This document shows, one piece after another, positions 8,272-15,880 of a stretch of DNA of 64,000 nt. The DNA lies in the NCBI GenBank assembly GCA_040219735.1, contig JAVJRX010000101.1; one strand, 5' to 3'. The stretch comes from Coleofasciculus sp040219735. GTDB taxonomy: Bacteria > Cyanobacteriota > Cyanobacteriia > Cyanobacteriales > Coleofasciculaceae. A program made the translations under genes and the position numbers. The notes beneath the pieces were generated by a model, which was not told the origin of the DNA, ran no database searches, and saw nothing but the letters and a program-made list of their open reading frames with translations. Numbering within the stretch: the first letter of the stretch is position 1; every line of letters starts with the position of its first letter.

Positions 8272-9651
8272 CTAATCAGCTTGGTTTTCTAACTTGATAA
8301 CGTTCCGGCGGTATTGAGCCAGTAATTCCAATGAATGAGTGGCAAGCATAAACTGAACTTGACTACCCTCAGTGAGAGCCAGCAATGTCCGAATAAATTG
8401 ACGCTGCCATTTAATATTTAGGGATATTTCGGGTTCATCAATTATGAAGATTGTTGCTTGTTCGCGGGCAGTTAGCGTATTACAAAATAAAAGTAAGAGT
8501 TGCTTTTCTCCAGAAGAAAGCATCTCCGGCAGAATTTCCATGCCTGATTCTGTCATTATACTGATTCCCTCTCGCACATGTAATCGTATCCTTTTGTCTC
8601 GAAAAAATATATTATTTATTGTGTCAACAAACAATGTTAATAAATCTTGTGTATATTGCAGAGCATCCATTCTAGCATTTACACTGTCAAGGTAGGGTTG
8701 TAAAACGTCCAAGATAATAGAATGTGTATTTTCTGCAGCATTTTTTAATGTATCGATAAGTTTTTGGTTGCTTAGGGGTGACATTAAGCCAAAGCCAGAA
8801 AAATCCTCACTACGTTTCTGTTGAACTTTTAGAGCTTCAATCAAATCACCAGGTAATCCTTTTCTTTCCTCTATAGCCGCTTCGCCTGAGTTAATAATTC
8901 GGGTAAGTATCTCTTCATAAAGATTATGAACATTAGCAGATCCTGCATTAGAACCCTTCAAGGCTTGCTCACGAATCCACTCCTCAGCTCGCTGTATAGA
9001 TGTTCTCAAAGCAATATCTGTATGAATGTTCTTAGATTTAATTATAGATAAAGGTCTATATAAACCTTGATCCATATCTTCAAATAGAAATCTTTGAGCT
9101 TTTTGCATTTTCATTTTAATATTATAGGGAATAAGAATGTCACTATCATCTTCCTCAAAAGCATCACTACTTAAAACTCGATCATCACCCAGTAAGTAAA
9201 TATTGATTTGCAAGTTGGATAATGATTGCAAAAAAGCATCATCTTCGCCTCTAAGTTTACCATTGTGATCGACTTTGTAGTTTGCTGTCGTAACATCATC
9301 TTTACCTCGCAACAGTTGAACTTGAAATGAGCCAGTCAATTGGTCAGGTTCGCGGCTAGCAACGATATGGGTTCCATCAGCAAGTGAAACTGAAAATTCT
9401 GCAAAAGGAATTTGTGCTAATACTGTACGATGACCACGATTTTGCCCTGGTGAAAGAAGATGAAACAGAAGGTTTAAAATAGTCGTTTTACCAGAGCCAT
9501 TATCTCCATATAAAATTAGAAGTGAATTCTCTAACTGAGTATCTTTATCTTTGAGCTGTAAATTGTATGTATATCTACCAAATAGTCGTTTCACATTAAT
9601 AGATACCACCGACAGGGGAAAAGCAACTGTATTAATTTCACTGATAACCAT
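8272..9651 (-). CDS. ABC/AAA15-21-type ATPase, AriA/OLD-like sensor
   Basis: A 459-residue SMC/RecF-like ATPase without membrane segments. From ATG 9651: Walker A GDNGSGKTT (49-57), a long helical and coiled insertion (about 160-345), signature LSSGEKQ (378-384), Walker B FIIDEPE (402-408) with the extra acidic turn, and an H-loop in ATHS (437-440). This is the AAA15/AAA21 group used in OLD, Gabija-like, RloC and PARIS defence systems. A DUF4435 gene follows 6 bp downstream. A TTG 12 codons upstream (9687) is possible, but homology starts near the ATG. The genes on either side are ordinary, so this pair is probably an insertion. Confidence 0.75.
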   Translation of the reverse strand: MVISEINTVAFPLSVVSINVKRLFGRYTYNLQLKDKDTQLENSLLILYGDNGSGKTTILNLLFHLLSPGQNRGHRTVLAQIPFAEFSVSLADGTHIVASREPDQLTGSFQVQLLRGKDDVTTANYKVDHNGKLRGEDDAFLQSLSNLQINIYLLGDDRVLSSDAFEEDDSDILIPYNIKMKMQKAQRFLFEDMDQGLYRPLSIIKSKNIHTDIALRTSIQRAEEWIREQALKGSNAGSANVHNLYEEILTRIINSGEAAIEERKGLPGDLIEALKVQQKRSEDFSGFGLMSPLSNQKLIDTLKNAAENTHSIILDVLQPYLDSVNARMDALQYTQDLLTLFVDTINNIFFRDKRIRLHVREGISIMTESGMEILPEMLSSGEKQLLLLFCNTLTAREQATIFIIDEPEISLNIKWQRQFIRTLLALTEGSQVQFMLATHSLELLAQYRRNVIKLENQAD

Positions 9652-9816
9652 GGTAAGCTTTATCACTAACGAGTTGGACAAAATCAAACTTTACGGTTGA
9701 AATTAGCAATGAATAGGGAACAAAAGGATCTAAGTCTTTTCACAATCTTTACTCAGTTCCCAAAATTCAGATCGAGTTACTGACTATATTCTAAGAGTTA
9801 GGCTTAGGGGAGAAAT

Positions 9817-10221
9817 TCACGATTGTTTTAGTTGGGCTATCATATCAGCGGGATTCCAGTAAGCACGAGTGCTTTGTATTTTACCCGCTTTATTGACTTC
9901 AAACACAGTAATTCCTTCAAACGTTACCGTTTTCCCACTCTTACTTAGTCCTTGCATTTTCCACTTAACAGCAGCTTCATTACCCGCTACAAAAATATGA
10001 TCGATTGTCGATTCCAGTTGTTTAAACATTCCCTGTAGCTGAGCAAAAAAATCCTGAAATCCTTCATGAACTTTTGTGGGAGGTTGTCCTACCGGATCAT
10101 GACTAATGGCATCTTCGGCAAAGTGATCCAGCCAACCGTCGGGATTCATCGCTGCCACTTTGGTAAAATAGGTTCTGATAAGTGCTTCAATAGCGTCTGT
10201 TGACATTGGTTTATTCTCCAT
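9817..10221 (-). CDS. SnoaL/NTF2-like domain protein
   Basis: A 134-residue single-domain protein with the cone-shaped NTF2/SnoaL pattern: two N-terminal helices (IEALIRTYFTKVAAMNPDG), WLDHFAEDAISHDPVG, and four C-terminal strands (VKWKMQGLSKSGKTVTFEG). Members are isomerases, hydrolases or simple ligand-binding folds; no activity can be assigned. Two starts are possible: ATG 10221, or ATG 10206 (MSTDAIE), which has GGAG about 9 bp upstream and would give 129 residues. It has its own 160-bp upstream gap and is not clearly in an operon. Confidence 0.72.
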   Translation of the reverse strand: MENKPMSTDAIEALIRTYFTKVAAMNPDGWLDHFAEDAISHDPVGQPPTKVHEGFQDFFAQLQGMFKQLESTIDHIFVAGNEAAVKWKMQGLSKSGKTVTFEGITVFEVNKAGKIQSTRAYWNPADMIAQLKQS

Positions 10222-10387
10222 TGCTGAATACTTCTAGAGTAAAATTGGTAAAACCCGATGCATCATAATGGCGAATTCCCAACTCGGGTTTTTATGGGTG
10301 AGTTACGGCAGATATCTCATTAAATGCTCATTTGACAAGATTAAACTTCCGCCTAACCCACCCAACACAAAATGAATAGTTTCTTCA

Positions 10388-10750
10388 TTAAGTTTCCACT
10401 AAAACGGTAACGGCGGCAACAGCAATTAGCATTTCGTCATTTTTATCATTGAGTTCAGGAATGGCTCGACCTTGAACCACCATTCCACCCGATTGTACGG
10501 TGAGTGATTTGCGACCAAAGGGTAACATGGCGAGAACCTCCTCCTGTCGCACTTGTTCCGGGTAAGGTACAGCGACTTGCACTTCCACAATCATTTGATT
10601 GGGATCGCTCAAACCCGCAACTTCCCAGACACCGGGTAAAGCGTTGTGCGCGATCGCGTTCCGCACAGCCCTAGATGCAGCGACAGTGGGTTCCTGTCCA
10701 TGTTGGTCTACCCCCATACCCATTTCAATAATCAAACGTTTGCGAGTCAT
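10388..10750 (-). CDS. Lin0512 family protein
   Basis: A 120-residue protein with the features of the Lin0512 family: an N-terminal strand RLIIEMGMGVDQHGQ, a helix VAASRAVRNAIAHN, two strands with LPGVWEV and IVEVQVAVPYPE, and a C-terminal AAVTVLVE strand. The family is small, widespread and of unknown function. It lies 58 bp downstream of ureE on the same strand; I know of no functional link. Confidence 0.8.
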   Translation of the reverse strand: MTRKRLIIEMGMGVDQHGQEPTVAASRAVRNAIAHNALPGVWEVAGLSDPNQMIVEVQVAVPYPEQVRQEEVLAMLPFGRKSLTVQSGGMVVQGRAIPELNDKNDEMLIAVAAVTVLVET

Positions 10751-10808
10751 AGCAACTGTTATATCCTAAATAATGCATAACTTGTATTTTGTGACATACT
10801 CCCGACAC

Positions 10809-11246
10809 TTATCTGTGATGGTGATACGCGCCAATTTCGGGTTGAAAGGGGACAATTTCTGGCTTCACCTCCACGCCTAACTGATTGAGCATCGCCTGTA
10901 AAACGGGGTCAGGTGATAAGCGTAAATAGTGGGGAGTGAGTTCTAAGGGGACATGGCGATTACCCAGATGATAAGCAGCTCGCAGTAAACTCAGAGGATT
11001 GGAGGAAGTAATGGTTAAAACAGGTTCGGGTTTCGCCGCAATCTGAACCACCACCTCACCTGTCTGTGATTGGAGTAAATCCCCATCGTTGAGGATAGTC
11101 CCTCTCGGTAAACGCAGATACAAACTTTGACCCTCTGGGGTTTCAAAGCGGTAGCGCGTCCGGGTGCGTTCCTCTGCGGTGAGGGAAAGTGTAAAATTAA
11201 CGGAGATTTCTGTTGCTGAGTTCAATCGTTGCGTCAACATCAGCAT
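10809..11246 (-). CDS. ureE: urease accessory protein UreE
   Basis: A 145-residue nickel metallochaperone for urease maturation. The N-terminal half is the peptide-binding beta domain (LTAEERTRTRYRF, LPRGTILNDGD); the C-terminal half carries LLRAAYHLGNRHVPLE, the conserved metal-binding helix with its histidine, and ends in YHHHR, a short version of the His-rich UreE tail. Urease structural genes are not in the window, so ureE is unlinked from them, as is common in cyanobacteria. Two ATGs (codons 1 and 3) are usable. Confidence 0.88.
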   Translation of the reverse strand: MLMLTQRLNSATEISVNFTLSLTAEERTRTRYRFETPEGQSLYLRLPRGTILNDGDLLQSQTGEVVVQIAAKPEPVLTITSSNPLSLLRAAYHLGNRHVPLELTPHYLRLSPDPVLQAMLNQLGVEVKPEIVPFQPEIGAYHHHR

Positions 11247-11272
11247 AAATCGCCCAACTTGTCAAGCTAAAG

Positions 11273-11743
11273 TTACCGTTGCAGGCGAATCAGTTCATTC
11301 TGAATTTGCCGTTGTAAATCAGGGTCTAATTGGGCAGTATAAGTCATGGCGTTAAATTGAGCCATGCTGAATCCCTGGCTTTCGCCAAGTTCTTTGGCGG
11401 TGTTGCAGTAGTTGACTGCAATTCCTTGAACATCAGAAGGGAGTTCTTTGAGGGAATCGGGTTGGGTACAGGTAATACTAGGAATCTGCTCTTGATTCAT
11501 CTGTTGCTGAATTTCGCTGAAGGCAGTCTGACGGCTACCTTCTATCGCCAGAAGCGCCTTGGCGTAATTTTTGATGTCCTCTTCAGTGATGGTTTCGGCT
11601 GGCAATGGGGAGATAGAGGGACTAGCCTCTGGATTGGAGTTAGATGCACATCCAGAGAGGATGAAGGCGAGTGCGGCGATACAACTCGTCCAGGGAATCC
11701 TATAGGTTTGCGATCGCGCCTGTATGGGCATGGAATCCGACAA
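11273..11743 (-). CDS. DUF4168 lipoprotein
   Basis: A 156-residue exported protein. The N terminus has a hydrophobic stretch ending in LSGCAS, a lipobox, so Cys32 should be lipidated. The mature part is a DUF4168 helical domain with the motif ITEEDIKNYAKALLAIE and two cysteines (SITC, NYC) that also occur in the neighbouring paralogue and could form a disulfide. The function of DUF4168 is not known. It lies 115 bp downstream of that paralogue and 26 bp upstream of ureE. Confidence 0.75.
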   Translation of the reverse strand: MSDSMPIQARSQTYRIPWTSCIAALAFILSGCASNSNPEASPSISPLPAETITEEDIKNYAKALLAIEGSRQTAFSEIQQQMNQEQIPSITCTQPDSLKELPSDVQGIAVNYCNTAKELGESQGFSMAQFNAMTYTAQLDPDLQRQIQNELIRLQR

Positions 11744-11858
11744 AGTAGCTTTATTTTGACAGGTGTTGACCCTTTGGAACTCAATAAAACTCAGGGTTCG
11801 ATGTTTTATCTATAGAGTTCCTTACCGAGGGTTATCATACCACAAGAGTGGTTGATCG

Positions 11859-12341
11859 TTACCTTGATTCTTGCTGTCTTTGTAATGCATCTTGAATCCG
11901 TTGTCGTAAATTACCATCTTTTTCCGCCAGACGTGTAATTTGGTTGAATCGAGAGGGGGTTAAATAATTGTTGACCAACGCCGAAGCTTGGTTACAATAA
12001 TTGTTGGCAATTGCTCGCGCCTCCTGAGACGGCAGTTGATTGATGGTTTCTGATCGATGACACTGGATATCGGGAATGTTGCCATTTACGATTTTTTTAA
12101 TTTCGTTATAGGCAACTTGACGTAGGGGTTCCATCGATAAAACCGCTCGAGCGTATTTGTTGATATCATCCTCTGGAACGGCTTGTTGAGCATGGACAGC
12201 ACGGTTGAAGTCCAAGGTTAGGGACTCTCGGGCAAGTTCGGGGATGAACCCAGACAGTAAACCCAAGGTGGTTAGTGCCGTTACAATCAGTGGACGAGAG
12301 AAACGAGTCAAATGAGGGTGATTACAGTAAAACGTAATCAT
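11859..12341 (-). CDS. DUF4168 secreted protein, paralogue of its neighbour
   Basis: A 160-residue protein with a signal peptide (hydrophobic residues 17-34, likely cleavage after VHA near residue 51, or a signal anchor). The rest matches the downstream neighbour at 11273-11743 across the DUF4168 domain: VPEDDINKYARAVLSME, IQC, an LPSQEA segment and NNYCNQA. The two are tandem duplicates; this one lacks a lipobox, so one copy may be periplasmic and the other membrane-tethered. Function unknown. A terminator-like hairpin lies just upstream. Confidence 0.75.
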   Translation of the reverse strand: MITFYCNHPHLTRFSRPLIVTALTTLGLLSGFIPELARESLTLDFNRAVHAQQAVPEDDINKYARAVLSMEPLRQVAYNEIKKIVNGNIPDIQCHRSETINQLPSQEARAIANNYCNQASALVNNYLTPSRFNQITRLAEKDGNLRQRIQDALQRQQESR

Positions 12342-12365
12342 GACGATTGCAAATAATTAAAAGTA

Positions 12366-12392
12366 CACAACAAAACCCACAGTGGGCTTGTT
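12366..12392 (-). terminator. intrinsic terminator-like hairpin downstream of holA
   Basis: Read on the minus strand, a CCCAC/GTGGG stem (core 12376-12386), extended by A-T pairs, is followed by a TTTTGTT tract. It lies between holA and the DUF4168 gene, both minus, and would end holA transcription. The plus-strand reading also has a T-run, so it may work both ways. Confidence 0.5.
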
Positions 12393-12450
12393 TTTCCTGA
12401 ACTATTTTAGGGGATAGAAGTTCCGCTATTTAGAGATAAGGGGGTAGCTG

Positions 12451-12555
12451 AGCTGGGGAGCTGGGGGAGCTGGGGGAGCTGGGGGAGCTGGGGAAGTTAA
12501 CTCAAAACTCTAACCTATTCCCTATTCCCTATTCCCTGACGAATGACGAATGACA
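12451..12555. repeat. short tandem repeats (10-bp G-rich, then heptamers)
   Basis: About four copies of a 10-bp unit GCTGGGGGAG (12451-12495) are followed by three heptamers ATTCCCT and copies of GAATGAC up to the holA stop. Heptamer arrays of this type (STRR) are well known in cyanobacteria. The G-run strand could form a quadruplex. Confidence 0.75.
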
Positions 12556-12557
12556 AA

Positions 12558-13538
12558 TCAACAGCAAATTTGGCACAGTTTGATCACCTGGGTTTGCAGG
12601 GTGGAGAGTTCATCAGCACCTCGTTTGAGGCTGACATCTAACTCTAGCAGGACTCGTAAAGTTGCGGTTAACTGATCTAGACTAAGGTGCTGCACCTCTT
12701 TTTTCAGGAAGTAAATACGCTTGGGGTTACCGACTTCGGCGGCGGTAGCAATGACTTTTATATCCTTTTCCCCTTGAGTGATCATTAGCTTGACCCATAA
12801 CCAGGTGCGAAACTGTCCCACGAGGGTGGCGACGATTCGTAATGGGTGTTCGTTGTTGTTGATTAAGTCAGCAATGAGTCCCAAGGCTTTGGTGGTATCG
12901 CCTTTGAGAATACTCTCGGCTAGTTGTAGGCTATTGTGAGTTGTGGTGGTGACTAATGCAGCAACAGCGCGTTCATCTAAGCTAGTTGTCCCATCGCCCG
13001 CGTAAAGGCGTAACTTGTCCAGTTCGTTGGCAAGTTGACGGGTATTGTTACCCACCGCATCGGCGAGGAGTTCAGCCGCTAGGGGAGTGAGTTTAACGCC
13101 AGTGGTTTGGGCGTAGGATTTAACCTGTTGGACTAATTCCTCGGTTTTCCAGGGGGGGATTAGGGGAAATTCTCGGATTTGGGCGTGTTCTTGTAGCAGC
13201 TTGGTGGACTTGAGTCGTTTATCAGGTCGATGATGAGTGGTGAGCAGTAATATAGATTCTGGCGGAATAGCGGGGAGAGTGCGTCCGAGTTCAGCGAGTA
13301 CTTTGTCGGAACAGTTCTGGCAAACGATGGTATCGACTAACCAGACTAATCGTTTTCCCATTCCAAATGGGGGAGTCATCGCCTGATTGAGTCCCTGAAT
13401 GAGGGCGTCGGGTTGGTCTGGGGGAATTTTATCATAGTTAAAACTGAGCCAGTTAGAGTCGAGGACGGACTGGCGTAGTTCGTTTACGGCTTGATTCAGG
13501 GCAAAGTCATTATCTCCCCAATAAAGATAAATTGGCAT
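12558..13538 (-). CDS. holA: DNA polymerase III delta subunit
   Basis: The clamp-loader delta subunit, 326 residues from ATG 13538 (MPIYLYWGDNDFALNQAV). Domain I has the degenerate P-loop region (YWGDNDFAL), domain II runs to about residue 210, and domain III is the C-terminal helical collar (TLVGQFRTWLWVKLM, LLELDVSLKRG). It acts with the tau/gamma subunit, also encoded in this window at 23619. An upstream in-frame GTG/ATG extension would overlap the divergent gene at 13572 and is not conserved in the family. The divergent start is only 33 bp away, so the two promoters overlap. Confidence 0.9.
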   Translation of the reverse strand: MPIYLYWGDNDFALNQAVNELRQSVLDSNWLSFNYDKIPPDQPDALIQGLNQAMTPPFGMGKRLVWLVDTIVCQNCSDKVLAELGRTLPAIPPESILLLTTHHRPDKRLKSTKLLQEHAQIREFPLIPPWKTEELVQQVKSYAQTTGVKLTPLAAELLADAVGNNTRQLANELDKLRLYAGDGTTSLDERAVAALVTTTTHNSLQLAESILKGDTTKALGLIADLINNNEHPLRIVATLVGQFRTWLWVKLMITQGEKDIKVIATAAEVGNPKRIYFLKKEVQHLSLDQLTATLRVLLELDVSLKRGADELSTLQTQVIKLCQICC

Positions 13539-13571
13539 AAGGACGTTTAGCGCATTCGGAGGAAATTCAAC

Positions 13572-14360
13572 GTGGATGATACCTATCCAACCTATATCAA
13601 TCGGGTGGCGAGGATGACTGTATCTGATAGTTATCACTCTCAGTTACCCAATATCCAGGAGTCACCTAAGTTTGAGCGTCTGGCTGATGGCACAACCAAG
13701 GCGGTTAATTTTCCAGGATACACGGTGATGACGCCACCATGGGAGGATGAGTCAGAGAATGAGGGGTTTTATAGCAGTTTGCAGGAGTTACAACGGATAT
13801 TAGAGAAGGAATTTAAATCGAGTTTAATGCTATCGCTTCCGCCTGAGAGTTTTCATTTAACCCTAGCGGATTTAATTTGGGAGAATAGTTATCGGGATAC
13901 GGTGCAGGATAATCCGGAGTTTGATCAGCAACTTCAGGAACGAATTGGGGAGAGTTTTGAGCAATATAAGGGGTTGTATAGGAATCCCTATCCTATATGC
14001 TGGCAGTTTTTCGGCGTGATTGTCATGCCGCGTGCGATTGGGGTTTGTTTGGTGCCAAAAGATGAGGAGTCTTACAAACGAGTGGTTGAGTTCCGGCGCT
14101 GTCTTTATCAAAATCCGGGATTGATTGGTTTGGGAGTTGAGCAGCAGTACCATTTTACGGCGCATATTACCCTAGGATACTTCGGGGAAATTCCAGCGCA
14201 GCTTGAGCGCGATCGCATCAGTAGTATGTTATCGGATTTGAATGAGCAATGGTTAGCTAAAGATGTTAATTCGTTTTGGGTTAAGCGGGCTCAATTGCGG
14301 AAGTTTGATAATATGACCCATTTTTATCGCGAATCGGATTTTCCGGTTGTTGAGTTTTGA
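13572..14360 (+). CDS. DUF1868 / 2H phosphoesterase-like protein
   Basis: A 262-residue protein with two H-x-T motifs, SFHLTLAD (His95, Thr97) and TAHITLGYFG (His198, Thr200), the paired signature of 2H phosphoesterases (2'-5' RNA ligase and cyclic phosphodiesterase fold). The leader GTTKAVNFPGYTVMTPP fits DUF1868. A cyclic-phosphate RNA end or nucleotide is the likely kind of substrate (inference from fold). GTG 13572 is chosen because GGAGGA lies at 13557-13562; ATG 13614 is possible. Divergent from holA. Confidence 0.78.
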   Translation: MDDTYPTYINRVARMTVSDSYHSQLPNIQESPKFERLADGTTKAVNFPGYTVMTPPWEDESENEGFYSSLQELQRILEKEFKSSLMLSLPPESFHLTLADLIWENSYRDTVQDNPEFDQQLQERIGESFEQYKGLYRNPYPICWQFFGVIVMPRAIGVCLVPKDEESYKRVVEFRRCLYQNPGLIGLGVEQQYHFTAHITLGYFGEIPAQLERDRISSMLSDLNEQWLAKDVNSFWVKRAQLRKFDNMTHFYRESDFPVVEF

Positions 14361-14454
14361 GTGTCAGGATGAGATGATAGCAAAGCCTAAAAGTTATGTG
14401 ATTCCTAGACTTCAGTTTTAGTGTTTTGTCGTTGTTCACTGCTATGATCATTGT

Positions 14455-15777
14455 ATGGGTAACTTGATTGTACGCACAGATCGGTGGCTATTAGCCCCGA
14501 CACCCGAACAAGTGAAGCACTTAGAGCGAACTGAGAAGATGTATCGTTCTTATGCTCGTGCCTTGATTGGTGTAGTCTTCACTCATTTCGACCAAATCAT
14601 GAGTGCAGAGTCTTCCTGTGCGGCAACGGAACGACTCATTCATGCCACCAAAAACAATCCCAATCCTCGCTATCAATACTTCGGACGGAATTTCTACAAG
14701 TTTCCGTCCTATCTGCGTCGAGCCATTATTCAAGGGGCTATCGGGCAAGTCTCTAGTTTTGTAACTTGTTATTCCCGATGGCAACAGGGACGACGCTCAA
14801 AAACAACAGCATCACCTCCAACACTCAATGCCGTTACTAATCTGCACGTTGTTCTGTACAGAGGGCAGTGCATTCTGTTCGAGGAAGATGCCGTTCAGAT
14901 TAAGGTCTACAACGGCAAGGAATGGGTTTGGGAAAAAATAGCAGTTGTCCAACGCCGAGAGCGTCACAACCTCCCTAACTCCAAAAGTCTGTCACCTTCA
15001 TTGGTGATGAATCACAAGGGAGTGTTTCTTGCTATCCCATTCGAGGTCACACCACCCAAGCTGGGAAAACCCCAGAAAGTATGTGGTGTTGACCTGGGAC
15101 TGAATACAATTGCAGTAGCTTCAATCGTGAGTCCTGACGGCACTGTGACTGCACGCCGATTTTTTAATGACTGTGCAGCCGACATAGACCGAAGAGACAA
15201 GCGATTGCAGGCTATTCGCCACAAGGCTCGTTTGACCATGAGAAAAACGGGCAAACTGTGCCATCGTTTTTGCCAATCGATTTACCGCAAGGCTCACAAC
15301 ATCAACCGCCAAATCTGCCAGTTGGTTTCTAGGCAACTGGTGAATTGGGCAGTGGAGCATGGAGCCGAGGTTATCGTTTTGGAGAACCTCAAGGGCTGGC
15401 GACCTAAGGGCGGAAAGAGAGGCTCTAGCTTGCGTCAGAGATTTCACGGTTGGATGAAGAGTCGCTTGGCTCAACTCATCACCGAGAAATTTGAAGAACT
15501 GGGTGGCAAGGTCGAATTTGTCTTTGCTCGTGGCACATCTAGCAATGCGTTTGATGGCTCTGGGGCTGTAAAACGTTCCAAGTCTAACTATGCATTGGCT
15601 ACGTTTCGGACTGGGAAGCAGTACAACGCCGACCTTAGTGCTAGCTACAACATAGCAGCTAGGTATTGGCTTAAAACCATTAAAGCCACTCGGAGAAATC
15701 GCAGTGGGTCTGTTCCGGGCGGAAGTTCCCGGACGGAACCGAGAATACCGGGTCTACTCTGTCATTTATGGAGCTAG
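14455..15777 (+). CDS. tnpB: IS200/IS605-family TnpB, zinc-ribbon cysteines lost
   Basis: A 440-residue TnpB, an RNA-guided DNA nuclease that helps IS200/IS605 elements persist. The RuvC catalytic residues are present: Asp213 (CGVDLGLNT), Glu310 (VIVLENLKG) and Asp393 (NADLSASYNI). Between RuvC-II and RuvC-III, where most TnpBs carry a CxxC...CxxC zinc ribbon, the stretch 355-390 has no cysteine (TSSNAFDGSGAVKR ... LATFRTGKQY). No tnpA is adjacent, so this is a solitary tnpB. The ATG follows a TATGAT box at 14443-14448 within 12 bp and lacks a ribosome site, so the message may be nearly leaderless. Confidence 0.88.
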   Translation: MGNLIVRTDRWLLAPTPEQVKHLERTEKMYRSYARALIGVVFTHFDQIMSAESSCAATERLIHATKNNPNPRYQYFGRNFYKFPSYLRRAIIQGAIGQVSSFVTCYSRWQQGRRSKTTASPPTLNAVTNLHVVLYRGQCILFEEDAVQIKVYNGKEWVWEKIAVVQRRERHNLPNSKSLSPSLVMNHKGVFLAIPFEVTPPKLGKPQKVCGVDLGLNTIAVASIVSPDGTVTARRFFNDCAADIDRRDKRLQAIRHKARLTMRKTGKLCHRFCQSIYRKAHNINRQICQLVSRQLVNWAVEHGAEVIVLENLKGWRPKGGKRGSSLRQRFHGWMKSRLAQLITEKFEELGGKVEFVFARGTSSNAFDGSGAVKRSKSNYALATFRTGKQYNADLSASYNIAARYWLKTIKATRRNRSGSVPGGSSRTEPRIPGLLCHLWS

Positions 15778-15815
15778 ACGCCACGCTTCTATTCGTAAGA
15801 ATGAAGCGTGGAGTA
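15690..15815 (+). ncRNA. putative right-end guide RNA (omegaRNA/reRNA) region of the tnpB element
   Basis: In TnpB elements the guide RNA comes from the 3' end of tnpB through the right end of the element. Here this region has a CCGGG/CCCGG hairpin inside the coding end (about 15716-15732) and a strong terminal hairpin with arms 15781-15789 and 15803-15811, a single T bulge, a 4-bp inner stem and a GTAA loop. The exact ends are not determinable by eye; the guide would lie just beyond the right end, near 15811-15835. Confidence 0.45.
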
Positions 15816-15880
15816 TTCACTCAAAGAACAAGGACACGGCATTGCCGTGCCCCTAAGATATCACTGATGTTTTCAAACAC

